NCBI RefSeq assembly: GCF_002101815.1
Contig: NZ_LQPM01000020.1
Coordinates: 1 to 64,000 of the forward strand
Length of the DNA: 64,000 nt
Direction of reading: 5' to 3'
DNA from: Mycobacterium paraense
Lineage (GTDB): Bacteria > Actinomycetota > Actinomycetes > Mycobacteriales > Mycobacteriaceae
Shown in pieces: positions 40,543 through 49,712 of this stretch. The notes below the pieces were generated by a model. That model was not told the origin of the DNA, searched no databases, and saw nothing but the letters and a program-made list of their open reading frames with translations. Both the position numbers and the translations under genes were made by a program. The first letter of the stretch is position 1; every line of letters begins with the position of its first letter.

Positions 40543-42981
40543 TCAGGTCGCGGCGCGCATCGCCGGCGCCTGTCCGATGACCCCATCGGCTTCCAGGTCG
40601 GCGATTTCCGAATCGGTCAAACCCAGCTGGGTCAGCAATTCGCGGTTGTGCTCGCCGAGCAGCGGCGCGTGCCGGGTGTGAAACGCGCCGGGTCCGGCGG
40701 AGAACCTCATCGGCACGGTGCTCAGTCTCGCCGGGCCGCTCACCGGATGCTCGACCTCCTCGAAGAAGTGCCGAAATGCCAGCTGTTCCAATTCCGTTTG
40801 GCGGTGGGGCTGCATGACCTTGGCCACCGGCACGCCGGCCTCCCAGAGGGTGGCGACGATCTCGTCGCGGCCGCGGGGCCCACACCAGTCGGTCAGGCGT
40901 TCGTCGATCAGATCGTGGTGCGCCGCCCGCCCGGCCGCGGTGGCCAGCTTCGGATCGGTCGCCCACGGGGGCGACCCCAGCGCCTTGCCCAGGCGTGCCC
41001 ACTGGTCGTCCGTCGCGACGGCGATGGCGACCCAACTGTCCAGGCGGCCGAATTCGTCGATATCGGCGCTGCGGTAAAGGTTTTGCGGCGCCGCGGTCGG
41101 TCCGCGGTTGCCCGCCCGTTCCAGCAGCGCGCCGTAAGCGGAGTACTCGATGACCTGCTCGGCGGAGATGCTGAGCGCGGCGTCCACCATCGCCGCCTCC
41201 ACCAGGACGCCCTCGCCGGTGCGGCGACGATGCTCCAGCGCCAGCAGCAACCCGTTGAGCGCGTGCATGCCCGCGTTGGGATCGCCGATCGAATACGGGT
41301 CGTACGGCGTGCGGTCGGGATAGCCGGTCAGCCAGCTCACGCCCGCCGCGGCCTCGATGACATAGGCGAACGCCGGGTTGTCGCGCCACGGCCCGTCCAG
41401 GCCGAACCCCGGCATCCGCAGCAGTACGGCGTCGGGCTTGATCGCCTGAATTGCGGGGAAATCCAGCCCGACCTGGTCCAGCACCCGGGGCGTGAAGTTC
41501 TCCGCGACCACGTCGCACGTCGCGATGAGCCGGCACAGCAGCTCCCGGCCGCGCGGGCTCTGCAGGTCCAGCGTGAGCCCCTTCTTGTTGGTGTTCAGCG
41601 CCGCGAAGATCGGCGACTTCTCCCACCACTGGGCTTCGGTGATCGGTAGGCCGGCGATCAGGCGGGTGCCGTCGGGGCGGCGGGCGGATTCCAGGTGGAT
41701 GACTTCGGCGCCCAGCATGGCCAGGAAGTGGGTGCCGCACGGTCCGGCCCAGAACGTCGTCATGTCGAGCACGCGAAGTCCGGTCAGCGGCAGTCTTTTT
41801 GGGTGCTCTTCCGAGGTTCTGGGCGCCGGCCGAGGGGCGGCGCCGGCGGTCCGGTAGCGCGACGTGTGCTCCCCCAGCCGCGGCGCGGGGCCAGGGGGGC
41901 GTAGGCGGGCCGGTCCGATGCGGTACGGATGCCCTGGCTGCTGAAACCCGTCGCGCGGGTTGCGCACGAACGATCCGCGTTCGCGGAAGTGGTCGAGCGT
42001 TGCGATGTTGGCGCCGTTGGCAACCGGCGCGTTCGGGATCCGGAACGCCGTCGCCAGCTCCCGGATATCCTCAACGGTGTTGCTCTCGACCCACGCGTAG
42101 ATCTCATCGGCGTGGAGGTTGGCCTGCTCGGTGATCGTCAGCGGCGATTCCTCATCGATCCACTCGGGGTGTCCCACCATCGCGCAGAGGTCGAACCACT
42201 GCTGCGCGGTGCCACAGCCGAGGTCCACCAGTCCGTCTTTGGCGCGGGCCACGCCGGGCACGGTGAGCCGTCTGGCGTCGCGCCACGGGCGCCCGAGCAT
42301 TTCGAAGTAGGTGACGGGATAGTAGGTCAGACAAAGGATCTGCGTCTCCAGCATCGACAGGTCCAGCAACTGCCCCCGGCCGCCGCCGAATCGGTCGTAC
42401 CGCGCGGCCAGCAGGGCGGCACTGGCGTAGACCCCGGCCAGGTATTCCCCGACCTGCCCGCCGACGAACACCGGCGCGAGGTCGGGCTCCCCGCGTCCGA
42501 GTCCGATGATTCCCCCGGACCAGGCCTGCAGCGTGAACTCGGTGGCCGCCCGGTCTCGCCAGGGTCCCTGCAGCCCGAACGGTGTGATCGACAGGACGGT
42601 CAGGTGCGGATGGCGGTCGTGCAGGGCGGCCGGCGTGAAGTCCGGGCTTTCGGCCAGTCTCGAACCACCGGACCACACCACCGCCTCCGCGGTGGCCAGC
42701 AGCCCGTCGACCAGGGTGACGTCGTCGCCGATATCGGGATCGGCGACGACGCTGTGCTTGGATCCGGCAAGGAAGCTGAACAGCGCGCCATCCTCGCCGG
42801 GCCGGATGGCGGCGCCCGAGGCCGACCAGGCACGCAGCGGATCGCCCTCTGGTGGTTCAACTTTGACCACGTCGGCACCGCCGTCGGCCAGCAACTTCGT
42901 GCAGTAGGCGCCCGCTATCCCGGTGGACAGGTCGACCACGGCATAGCCGGCCAGCGGGAATTCGGGGAGTGCTTGCGCCAC
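40543..42981 (-). CDS. Tandem-fused class III CoA-transferase (CaiB/BaiF)
   Basis: An 812-residue protein made of two CaiB/BaiF (class III) CoA-transferase domains, about 1-395 and 410-812. These enzymes move CoA between carboxylic acids. The second half has the normal catalytic Asp in SIGDPNAGMHALNG. At the equivalent position the first half has Glu179 (VGEYLAG), so it may be inactive or structural. The GTG start shares a base with the crotonase stop (TAGTG). It is the last gene of the nine-gene unit, where it probably activates an acid as CoA ester. Confidence 0.9.
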   Translation of the reverse strand: MAQALPEFPLAGYAVVDLSTGIAGAYCTKLLADGGADVVKVEPPEGDPLRAWSASGAAIRPGEDGALFSFLAGSKHSVVADPDIGDDVTLVDGLLATAEAVVWSGGSRLAESPDFTPAALHDRHPHLTVLSITPFGLQGPWRDRAATEFTLQAWSGGIIGLGRGEPDLAPVFVGGQVGEYLAGVYASAALLAARYDRFGGGRGQLLDLSMLETQILCLTYYPVTYFEMLGRPWRDARRLTVPGVARAKDGLVDLGCGTAQQWFDLCAMVGHPEWIDEESPLTITEQANLHADEIYAWVESNTVEDIRELATAFRIPNAPVANGANIATLDHFRERGSFVRNPRDGFQQPGHPYRIGPARLRPPGPAPRLGEHTSRYRTAGAAPRPAPRTSEEHPKRLPLTGLRVLDMTTFWAGPCGTHFLAMLGAEVIHLESARRPDGTRLIAGLPITEAQWWEKSPIFAALNTNKKGLTLDLQSPRGRELLCRLIATCDVVAENFTPRVLDQVGLDFPAIQAIKPDAVLLRMPGFGLDGPWRDNPAFAYVIEAAAGVSWLTGYPDRTPYDPYSIGDPNAGMHALNGLLLALEHRRRTGEGVLVEAAMVDAALSISAEQVIEYSAYGALLERAGNRGPTAAPQNLYRSADIDEFGRLDSWVAIAVATDDQWARLGKALGSPPWATDPKLATAAGRAAHHDLIDERLTDWCGPRGRDEIVATLWEAGVPVAKVMQPHRQTELEQLAFRHFFEEVEHPVSGPARLSTVPMRFSAGPGAFHTRHAPLLGEHNRELLTQLGLTDSEIADLEADGVIGQAPAMRAAT

Positions 42982-43964
42982 TAGTGCTTTCTCTTCCCCT
43001 TGGAGTCCTTCTTGCCGCGCCCCTTTTTGCTGAGACGCCATTCCGGCGGGAACTTGTCGTCGTTGTCCTTGACCGCGTCGCCCAGTCCCCGTTGGATGGC
43101 GTCGCCGAGCGTGAAGTCGCCCTCGGCATCCTGCTGGGCTTTGCCGCCCACCGACTCGAAGAAGCCGCCGAGCATGCTGCCCAGGTATTCACCCTGAAAC
43201 TGCTTCATGATCTCGAAGAAGACCTTCTGCATGAACACCGTGTCGGTGGGTCTGTTGCGCGCGCAGGCCAGCGCGTACTTGTGCACCTCCGCTTCGAGTC
43301 GATCCCGGGGGACGACCTTGTTGAGAAAGTTGCAGTCGTACATCTCGGCGGCGGTGAAAGCCCTTCCGGTGAAGACCATTTCCTGAAATTTTCGGATGCC
43401 CATGGTCTGCGCCCACCACCACATCCGCGGGCCCCAGCCGAAATACCGGAAGGAGGGATGGCCGAAAAGGGCGTCGTCGCTGGCGATCACCAGGTCAGCG
43501 TCGGCCGCCTGGTAGAAGTGCCATCCGTAGCAATAGCCCTTGACCTCCAGGATGCTGATCTTCTTGAAGTCCTGCAGCCCGCGGATGCCGGAGTTCGGGT
43601 TGGCATACCACTGCCCGAGGGTGGCGCCGCGCCGAAACGAGCCCTCGGGCGGAAATTTCACTTCGTCTGTGCCGATTCGGTATTCGGCAAGGCGCGGTCC
43701 CTGGTCCACCGACTCCTGCACCCGCATTTCCTCGGTCAGGTCGGCGCCGGAGCCCAGGTCGTCACCTTCGCCCCGGACCACCAGCACCTTGACGTCGTCG
43801 TCGACGCCGGCCCGGTGCAGCAGGTCGGCATAGCGCAGCCGCGCCGCGATCGTCGGCGCGTTCAGGTGGCTCGGCCGGTCGAAGGTGATCGTGGCGATGC
43901 GGGTCTTCGCATCCTTCTCGTACCGGATGACCTTCTCCGCCCGGTCATCTGGCTTGGCAGACAC
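42981..43964 (-). CDS. Atypical crotonase-family protein with Lys-rich tail
   Basis: A 327-residue crotonase. The fold and the first oxyanion segment (LGSGADLTEE) are present. The usual catalytic Glu positions are not kept: the GYCYGWHFYQAADADL region and FGHPSFRYFG replace the G-G-G-E-L and PE motifs. It may be a C-C hydrolase, isomerase or non-classical hydratase. The C-terminus is very basic (KKGRGKKDSKGKRKH). It starts with GTG 1 bp after the M24 stop and is followed by the CoA-transferase. Substrate unknown. Confidence 0.86.
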   Translation of the reverse strand: MSAKPDDRAEKVIRYEKDAKTRIATITFDRPSHLNAPTIAARLRYADLLHRAGVDDDVKVLVVRGEGDDLGSGADLTEEMRVQESVDQGPRLAEYRIGTDEVKFPPEGSFRRGATLGQWYANPNSGIRGLQDFKKISILEVKGYCYGWHFYQAADADLVIASDDALFGHPSFRYFGWGPRMWWWAQTMGIRKFQEMVFTGRAFTAAEMYDCNFLNKVVPRDRLEAEVHKYALACARNRPTDTVFMQKVFFEIMKQFQGEYLGSMLGGFFESVGGKAQQDAEGDFTLGDAIQRGLGDAVKDNDDKFPPEWRLSKKGRGKKDSKGKRKH

Positions 43965-43965
43965 G

Positions 43966-45084
43966 TTACCCCTGCCAGTGCGGGCTCGACGTCAGCACTT
44001 GCGGGCCGTAGGAGGTGATCAGAACGGCCTCACGCCCGAACACCGCGCCGACTCCCTGCTGCCAGACGTAGCCGGTCACGGCAAGGACCATTCCCGGCTC
44101 GAGCCGTTCGTTGGCCGCGGTGCGGGGCAGGTGCTGGGACACCACCGGCGGGTCGAAGCCCATGCCCAGGCCCCGGGCCACCGGCATCGGGGGCGCCGGC
44201 TCACCGGCGGCTTCGTAGGCGGCCAGCAATTCGCCGGCCGCGGCGCCGGGCTGGCATGCCGCTAAGAGCCTGGCGCACAGCTTGTCCCAGCGGCGGTATA
44301 AAGCCGACGCACCGCCGGCACCACCCGCGGGCCAGGTCCGGCCGACCTCGCCCATGTAGCCCCCGGCCAGCACGCCGGCCGAGAACGCCACCAGGTCACC
44401 GTCTTTCACGCGGCCGTCACCGTCGACCCGCCGCCACGGGTGATCCGGCGACGTGATCCAGGCGAATTCCTGGTTGGCCGGCGTGCTCACGCCGCCGGCC
44501 GCCATGGCCTCCAGCATGACGCCGGCCAGCGTTTGTTCGCGCACGCCCGGCTGCAGCTCGGCCACCGTGGCGGCCAGGCCGGATTCGGCCACCGCGATCG
44601 CCGCCCGCAGCGCCGCCACCTCATCGTCCGTCTTGATGCGCCGGGCGGCGCGCATGGCGCGTTCCCCGTCGACCAGCTCCGCGTTCGGGAACGCCGTGGG
44701 CAGCAGCTGCGCGAAAGCCGGTGAGAGCGCGTCGGTTCCGACGCGACGAGCCGAGGCCGCACCGTCGATGCGCCGCAGCGCGGACATCGTGTTCATCGGG
44801 TTCCACGAGATGCCATAGAGGTTCTCGTGCGGGATGTCGTGGGGGACGCCTTCGTCCCAAGTGCTGAGCAGGTGGATGGCGCCGGTTTCGCGCACCAGCA
44901 CGCAGGACGGGCCGAAGGGCCGGGTCCCGGCGACCCACAGCTGCGGGGCGCCGGTGACGTAGCGGATGTTGGCCTGGCGCCCGAGGACCAGGACGTCGAG
45001 GTCGTGTGCCGCCATCTGCTCGAGCGCGCGCTCGCGGCGCCCCAAGCGCAGGTCACGAGCGTCGGGGAGGACTTCAGTTGCCAT
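43966..45084 (-). CDS. M24 (creatinase/aminopeptidase P fold) protein with lost metal ligands
   Basis: A 372-residue pita-bread-fold protein, homologous to Xaa-Pro peptidases and creatinase. Four of five metal-ligand positions are changed: Ser225 and Glu236 replace the two Asp, Arg294 the His, Thr327 the first Glu; only Glu342 matches. It therefore cannot bind the normal dinuclear metal site, like metal-free creatinase. It overlaps by 11 bp the intact homologue at 45074, so it may form a hetero-oligomer with it or use acid-base catalysis without metal. Confidence 0.86.
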   Translation of the reverse strand: MATEVLPDARDLRLGRRERALEQMAAHDLDVLVLGRQANIRYVTGAPQLWVAGTRPFGPSCVLVRETGAIHLLSTWDEGVPHDIPHENLYGISWNPMNTMSALRRIDGAASARRVGTDALSPAFAQLLPTAFPNAELVDGERAMRAARRIKTDDEVAALRAAIAVAESGLAATVAELQPGVREQTLAGVMLEAMAAGGVSTPANQEFAWITSPDHPWRRVDGDGRVKDGDLVAFSAGVLAGGYMGEVGRTWPAGGAGGASALYRRWDKLCARLLAACQPGAAAGELLAAYEAAGEPAPPMPVARGLGMGFDPPVVSQHLPRTAANERLEPGMVLAVTGYVWQQGVGAVFGREAVLITSYGPQVLTSSPHWQG

Positions 45085-46303
45085 AGGGGGCGTAGGGGTA
45101 GTCGGTCAATCGAATCGTGCCTTCCTCGGTAATCACCACGACCTCTTCGCTGCGGTAGCCACCGGTGCCGTCCTCCCAGACCACCGGTTCCAGGACCAGC
45201 ACCATGCCCTGCTGCAGGACGAAATTGTCGTCGAACTCCTGTCCCAGATCCGTCCCGATCATGGGCATTTCGGCCGCATTGACGCCGATGCCGTGGCCGA
45301 GATAGAAGTGCGGAAGCCAGGGCCGGCTGCCGCCGTTGGCCGCAATGGCGGCTCGGCCGAGATCACCGGCGGTAACGCCGGCGCGAGCTACGCCCTCGAC
45401 GGCGGTCATGATCTCCTGCCATTTCTGAAACTGTGCCCGCTGGCGCGGCGCCGGGTCGCGGCCCACCAGCCACGTGCGGCCGAAGTCCGAGCAATAGCCG
45501 TGGTAGGTGATGCTGACGTCGGTCCACAGCACGTCGCCCTCGGCCAATGCGCGCTCGGTGCTCAACAGCGGCAGGGCCAGGTCGCCGTGTGTCGTCCACA
45601 CCCCCTCCGCCTTGCTGGGCGGCATCACCTGCCAGATCGGCTCCAGCATGCTGGCCATGGCCCCCAATTCGAAGGCCCGCCGCAAAAAGCTTGCCGACAG
45701 GTCGCTTTGGCGGACGCCGGGAGCCAAAGCCTTCTGCACGTCCACCATCGCCTCGTCGCTGATCCGAACCGCGGCGCGGATGCAGGCCAGTTCGTCCGGG
45801 GTCTTGACGACCTTGGCGGCACTGACGATGGCGGACGCATCGGCGGGACCGCCGTTGGGGAACAACGACTTCGCGGCGCGGGACATCGCACCGGTGCACT
45901 CGTCCACCGCGATCACCGCGCCGGCCGGTACCAGATCGGCCAACCGGCGAGCGAAATCGGCTACGCCTTCGTCGAATTCGAGGTAGACCGGCTCGTGCAG
46001 GTGGTCGGCGGGCAGCTCCGACTCGTGCGCGGCGCCCGCCCGGAAGGGCAGGAACAGATGCGGCCATTCGTCGTCGGCGACGATCACGGCCACCGGCCGC
46101 TCGACGTAGGACATGCCGGCGTCGCCCAGCGGCCAACTCGTGCCGGTGGCGTAGACCACCGCGCTGTTGCCCAGCAGGATCAGCGCGTCGACGCCGCGTT
46201 CGGCCATCGCCGCCCGCAGTCGAGTCCCGGTCTCGCGGCGCATCCGCGTCAGGTCAGGTGTTTCGGGAATCGCCAGCCCGCCGGCCGGCGCGACAGCCGT
46301 CAC
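45074..46303 (-). CDS. M24 family metallopeptidase-like enzyme (Xaa-Pro peptidase/creatinase fold)
   Basis: A 409-residue M24 protein with all five metal ligands: Asp252, Asp263, His337, Glu372 and Glu386/387. It is probably a dimetal C-N hydrolase. Because the operon holds P450, CoA-transferase and crotonase genes, it may act on an amide-type catabolite and not on a peptide. The GTG start follows the amidohydrolase stop directly. A degenerate paralogue overlaps its 3' end. Confidence 0.9.
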   Translation of the reverse strand: MTAVAPAGGLAIPETPDLTRMRRETGTRLRAAMAERGVDALILLGNSAVVYATGTSWPLGDAGMSYVERPVAVIVADDEWPHLFLPFRAGAAHESELPADHLHEPVYLEFDEGVADFARRLADLVPAGAVIAVDECTGAMSRAAKSLFPNGGPADASAIVSAAKVVKTPDELACIRAAVRISDEAMVDVQKALAPGVRQSDLSASFLRRAFELGAMASMLEPIWQVMPPSKAEGVWTTHGDLALPLLSTERALAEGDVLWTDVSITYHGYCSDFGRTWLVGRDPAPRQRAQFQKWQEIMTAVEGVARAGVTAGDLGRAAIAANGGSRPWLPHFYLGHGIGVNAAEMPMIGTDLGQEFDDNFVLQQGMVLVLEPVVWEDGTGGYRSEEVVVITEEGTIRLTDYPYAPYGN

Positions 46304-47479
46304 TTACAGCCCCAGGAATTTGGTCACGTTGCCGCTGACGATGCGGGCCGCATTCTCCGGCCCGACGGCGTCGACGACGGCGGCCAGCGACTTTTCGGAA
46401 TAGCCGTAGGTGCTTTCGTTGTGCGGGTAATCGCTGGACCACATCACCTTGTCCACACCGATCTTGTCGATCAACTGCAGGCCGAGGGGGTCGACCATGA
46501 ACGACGCGCTCATGTGGTTGTCCCAGTAGTAGCGCACGTCGTGCTCCAGCGGCCGGTTGAACATGTGCTGATAGGAGGCCACCAGGTGCTCGGCGTCCTG
46601 CAGCGCCCACGGAACCCACGAGATGCCGCCCTCGAACCAGCCGAGGCGCAGCGTCGGGTGGCGGTCGAGGATGCCGCCGAAGATGTACTTGGCGAACGTC
46701 TCCCGGAATCCGTCGATGTTGATCATCATGCCGACCACCACGCTGTTGAACTCGGTCGGGCTTTTCGGCGGGGTCTCCCCGATGTGGTGGGTGATCGGCA
46801 GGCCGGCGGCTTCGATCTCGTCCCACACCGGGTCCATCGACGTGCTCGAGTAGTCGATCGGGTTGCCGTCGTCGTCCTTACCCGGGTTGAGCGGCATCAG
46901 GAACGTCTTGAGCCCCAACGACTTCAGCTCCTCCAGCGTTTGCCGGGCGCCTTGCGGGTCCCACCAGTTGATCAGCCCGGCACCGTAGAAGTGGCCGTCC
47001 GAGCGCTCCTGCAGCTCCGCGATGTACTCGTTGTAGATGCGGAAGGCGAGTTCGCGAAGCTTCTTGTCCGGGTAGTGGAACAGCGCCAGCACCGCGTTGG
47101 GGAACGCCAGTTCCTTGTCGACGCCGTCCTCGCGCAGCTCCTGGATGCGGGCCTCGATGTTGGTGCTGGCGGCCCCGGGCAGGTCGTCGTACTGCATCAG
47201 CACCGCGCTGAAGTCACCCGGCAGGAACGACTGGCCCTTGCGACCCACCTGATAGGCGCCGTCCTCGTACCAGATCCGCGGCGCCTTGTCCTTGAGCTCC
47301 TCGGGGAAGCGCTCGTAGAAGATATCTGCGGCCAGGGAGATGTGGTTGTCGGCGGAAAAAACCACCGTCCCTTCCGGCAGCCCCACGTTGCTGCCGACGG
47401 CGTGCCCGCGCCGATCCTTCGGTGCGCCAAAGCCTCCCGGCGGATAAAGCGAAACGCTGCTTGTCTGAGTCGTCATCAT
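46304..47479 (-). CDS. Amidohydrolase-2 family metal-dependent hydrolase
   Basis: A 391-residue TIM-barrel amidohydrolase. The N-terminal motif is ADNHISLAADIF near 43-54. HHIGETPP near 226, WFEGGISW near 275 and WSSDYPHNEST near 345 carry the ligands, including the Asp of SDYPH. It is closer in style to the gene at 27163 than to those at 4648/5778. It lies 46 bp after the P450 and abuts the M24 gene. A hydrolysis or decarboxylation in the same pathway is likely. Confidence 0.88.
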   Translation of the reverse strand: MMTTQTSSVSLYPPGGFGAPKDRRGHAVGSNVGLPEGTVVFSADNHISLAADIFYERFPEELKDKAPRIWYEDGAYQVGRKGQSFLPGDFSAVLMQYDDLPGAASTNIEARIQELREDGVDKELAFPNAVLALFHYPDKKLRELAFRIYNEYIAELQERSDGHFYGAGLINWWDPQGARQTLEELKSLGLKTFLMPLNPGKDDDGNPIDYSSTSMDPVWDEIEAAGLPITHHIGETPPKSPTEFNSVVVGMMINIDGFRETFAKYIFGGILDRHPTLRLGWFEGGISWVPWALQDAEHLVASYQHMFNRPLEHDVRYYWDNHMSASFMVDPLGLQLIDKIGVDKVMWSSDYPHNESTYGYSEKSLAAVVDAVGPENAARIVSGNVTKFLGL

Positions 47480-47525
47480 TGACCCTCCATTCCGGATCGG
47501 CTTTTTCGAGAGTAATCAGGTCGGC

Positions 47526-48770
47526 TCACCAGGTCACCGGCAATTCGTAGACGCCGTAGGCGAGCCGGTCGTGCTTGAACGGCACCTCCTCGAACGGGAT
47601 GCCCAGCTCCAGCGTCGGGACCCGGCGCAGCAGCGTGCGGTAGACGATTTGCAGCTCCGCGCGGGCAAGCTGCTGCCCGACACACTGATGCCTGCCGTAG
47701 CCGAACGCGACGTTGCGGTCCGCGCCGGACCGGTGCAGGTAGAGCCGGTCCGGCTCGGTGAAGGCGCGTGCATCCCAGTTCGCCGGCGCCAGGTCGATGA
47801 TGATGCCGTCTCCGGCGCGGATGACCTCGCCGGCGATGGTGATGTCCTCGAGGGCCACGCGGCGCTGGCCGTTCTGGATGATGCTCAGGTAGCGCAGCAG
47901 TTCCTCGACCGCGTTCGCGACGATCTTGGGGTCCTCGGCGTCGCGGATGACGGTCAGCTGGTCCCGATTCTGCAGCAGCGCAAGCACGCCCAGCCCGATC
48001 ATGTTCGAGGTGGTCTCGTGGCCGGCGATCAGGAGACCGGTCCCCAGCTGCGCGGCCTCCTTGACGCTGAGTTCCCCGGCCTTGACCCGCTCGGCCAGGT
48101 CGGACACCGCGTCTTCGGCTGGGTCTTCCATCTTGGCCTCGACCAGCTGGGCGAGGTACTTGTTGAGGCTCATCGCGCCCTTGACGGTGTCCTCCCCCGT
48201 CGCGTAGCGCGCGAGCCCGACGTTGGCGTGGTGCTGGAACATGTCCGCGTCTTCGTACGGCACCCCGAGCAGCTGGCTGATCACCAGCGACGGGACCGGC
48301 AGGGCGAGCGCGGTGACGAGGTCGGCGGGCTGCGGTCCGGCGAGCATCGCGTCGATGTGGTCGTCGGTGATCTTCTGGATGCTCGGCCGCAACCCTTCCA
48401 CCCGCTTGAAAGTGAAGGGCTTCGACAGCATCCGCCTGAAGCGGGTGTGTTCCTCGCCGTCGGAGGTGAAGACGGATCGCGGGCGCTTGTGCACGGTGGA
48501 CAACATGCCCTCGTTCCAGTGCGGAAACCCGGGCGTGCGGTCGTCGACGCTGACCCGCGAATCGGAGAACAGCTCCCGCACCTGGTCGTAGCCGGTGACG
48601 AGCCACGGCGTGCTGCCGTCCCAGATCCGAACCCTGCTCAGCGGCTTGGCCGCGGCGAGCGCCATGACGTCCGGCGGCGGGGCGAACGGGCAGCCCGCAT
48701 CCCGAGCCATCGGATAGTCCGGAATGTGCGGGGCCGCTTCGGTCTTGGTGCTCGTCAGTGTGTCCGACAT
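47526..48770 (-). CDS. Cytochrome P450 (CYP105-like)
   Basis: A 414-residue P450 with I-helix AGHETT (249-254), ExxR at 290-293 and Cys363 in FGYGRHQCVG. The overall style, including RNVAFGYGRHQCVGQQLAR, resembles actinobacterial CYP105 enzymes, which hydroxylate many xenobiotics and natural products. Its own ferredoxin gene ends 1 bp upstream. It is the fourth gene of the nine-gene unit. The family name is a judgement from motif style, not a computed assignment. Confidence 0.93.
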   Translation of the reverse strand: MSDTLTSTKTEAAPHIPDYPMARDAGCPFAPPPDVMALAAAKPLSRVRIWDGSTPWLVTGYDQVRELFSDSRVSVDDRTPGFPHWNEGMLSTVHKRPRSVFTSDGEEHTRFRRMLSKPFTFKRVEGLRPSIQKITDDHIDAMLAGPQPADLVTALALPVPSLVISQLLGVPYEDADMFQHHANVGLARYATGEDTVKGAMSLNKYLAQLVEAKMEDPAEDAVSDLAERVKAGELSVKEAAQLGTGLLIAGHETTSNMIGLGVLALLQNRDQLTVIRDAEDPKIVANAVEELLRYLSIIQNGQRRVALEDITIAGEVIRAGDGIIIDLAPANWDARAFTEPDRLYLHRSGADRNVAFGYGRHQCVGQQLARAELQIVYRTLLRRVPTLELGIPFEEVPFKHDRLAYGVYELPVTW

Positions 48771-48771
48771 T

Positions 48772-48966
48772 TCATTCCTCGATGTGAATGGCCAGTGCGG
48801 GGCAGGCCGCGGCCGCGCGTCGCGCGTCGTCGGCCTGCTCGGGCGTTGGATGGGGATTGAGCAGAACGACCACGCCGTCGTCGTCGCGCTGGTCGAATAC
48901 CTCGGGCGCGTTCATGACGCAGTTGCCCGATGACGCGCAAATGTTCTGGTCGACCGTGACTTTCAT
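48772..48966 (-). CDS. 3Fe-4S type ferredoxin, partner of CYP105-like P450
   Basis: A 64-residue ferredoxin with C10, C16 and C55 (CASSGNC...CP); position 13 is Ser. It is rich in acidic residues, as P450-linked ferredoxins are. It lies between the TetR gene (9 bp upstream) and the P450 (1 bp downstream). It therefore serves that P450. Confidence 0.9.
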   Translation of the reverse strand: MKVTVDQNICASSGNCVMNAPEVFDQRDDDGVVVLLNPHPTPEQADDARRAAAACPALAIHIEE

Positions 48967-48975
48967 CCGCGCCCC

Positions 48976-49641
48976 CTAGTCGTCCGGTGTCACGGGCCCC
49001 AGCCACAGGCCCACGATCGCGTCGATGAGGCCGGATGCCGCTGCGCGCCAGGATGATTGGTGCATCGACGAACCCGCCGCCAGCGCGCGTTCACGGTCGG
49101 CGCAGGTGTGCATCAACAGGTTGCGGGCCATGATGTTGCGTTCGAATCGCACCTCGGCCGGCAAGTTGGGCAGGCAATCGTTGATCCCGTCGACGACCTG
49201 AACCAGCGACGGCGAGCTGAGTGCGCCCTTGACGATGATGTTGTAGTACGCGGGATCGGTCATCGCCTGCGCCGCGAAGCGCGCGTACCAGGTGGGGTTG
49301 CCGAGCTGCTCGAGGTGGTCGGTGAGCGGGCGCACCAGGCAGGCCACCCAGCCCCGCATATCGGCCGACCCGCCCGATTCCAGCAGCTCGGCCACCATGC
49401 GTTCGCGAAGCTGCTCTACGGGACCGCGGTGCTTCTGCTCGATGGCGCGCACCAGGTCTGCCTTGGTGCCGAAGTGATAGCCCACCGCGGCGTTGTTGCC
49501 CTGACCGGCGGCCTCGCTGACCTGACGGTTCGACACCGCGAACATGCCGTGCTCGGCGTAGAGCCGTTCGGCCGCCACCAGGATCGCCTCCTGGGTAGAG
49601 CTGGCCCGCTCGGTGCGAACGGCCCTTCCTGCGGTCGTCAT
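48976..49641 (-). CDS. TetR/AcrR family regulator of the nine-gene unit
   Basis: A 221-residue TetR protein. The HTH spans about 16-60 (EAILVAAERLYAEHGMFAVSNRQVSEAAGQGNNAAVGYHF). The C-terminal domain is of the larger type. An in-frame TTG at 49653 has a better GAGGGA ribosome site and is an alternative start. Near-perfect 24-bp palindromes lie just upstream (49667) and again upstream of the SDR gene (50553). It likely represses both its own unit and the SDR. Confidence 0.88.
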   Translation of the reverse strand: MTTAGRAVRTERASSTQEAILVAAERLYAEHGMFAVSNRQVSEAAGQGNNAAVGYHFGTKADLVRAIEQKHRGPVEQLRERMVAELLESGGSADMRGWVACLVRPLTDHLEQLGNPTWYARFAAQAMTDPAYYNIIVKGALSSPSLVQVVDGINDCLPNLPAEVRFERNIMARNLLMHTCADRERALAAGSSMHQSSWRAAASGLIDAIVGLWLGPVTPDD

Positions 49642-49666
49642 CCCGTTAGTCAACCCCGTCCCTCGC

Positions 49667-49690
49667 TTTAAGTCAAGCGCTTGATTTAAA
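49667..49690. promoter_or_regulatory. TTAAGTCAAGC-GC-TTGATTTAA operator candidate (copy 1)
   Basis: A 24-bp palindrome with one mismatched pair lies 26 bp upstream of the TetR gene start. It is AT-rich against a GC-rich background. A near-identical 22-bp copy at 50553 differs only in the two central bases. Two copies flanking one SDR gene and beside one TetR gene point to specific binding. Confidence 0.72.
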
Positions 49691-49712
49691 TCCTGCCGAC
49701 GCTCCGGTGCGG

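Noticed and set aside
44966-47482. 838-residue open frame on the plus strand
   Set aside because: Antisense to two M24 genes and an amidohydrolase that have clear motifs; low-complexity His/Arg/Gly-rich product, typical of GC-rich shadow frames.
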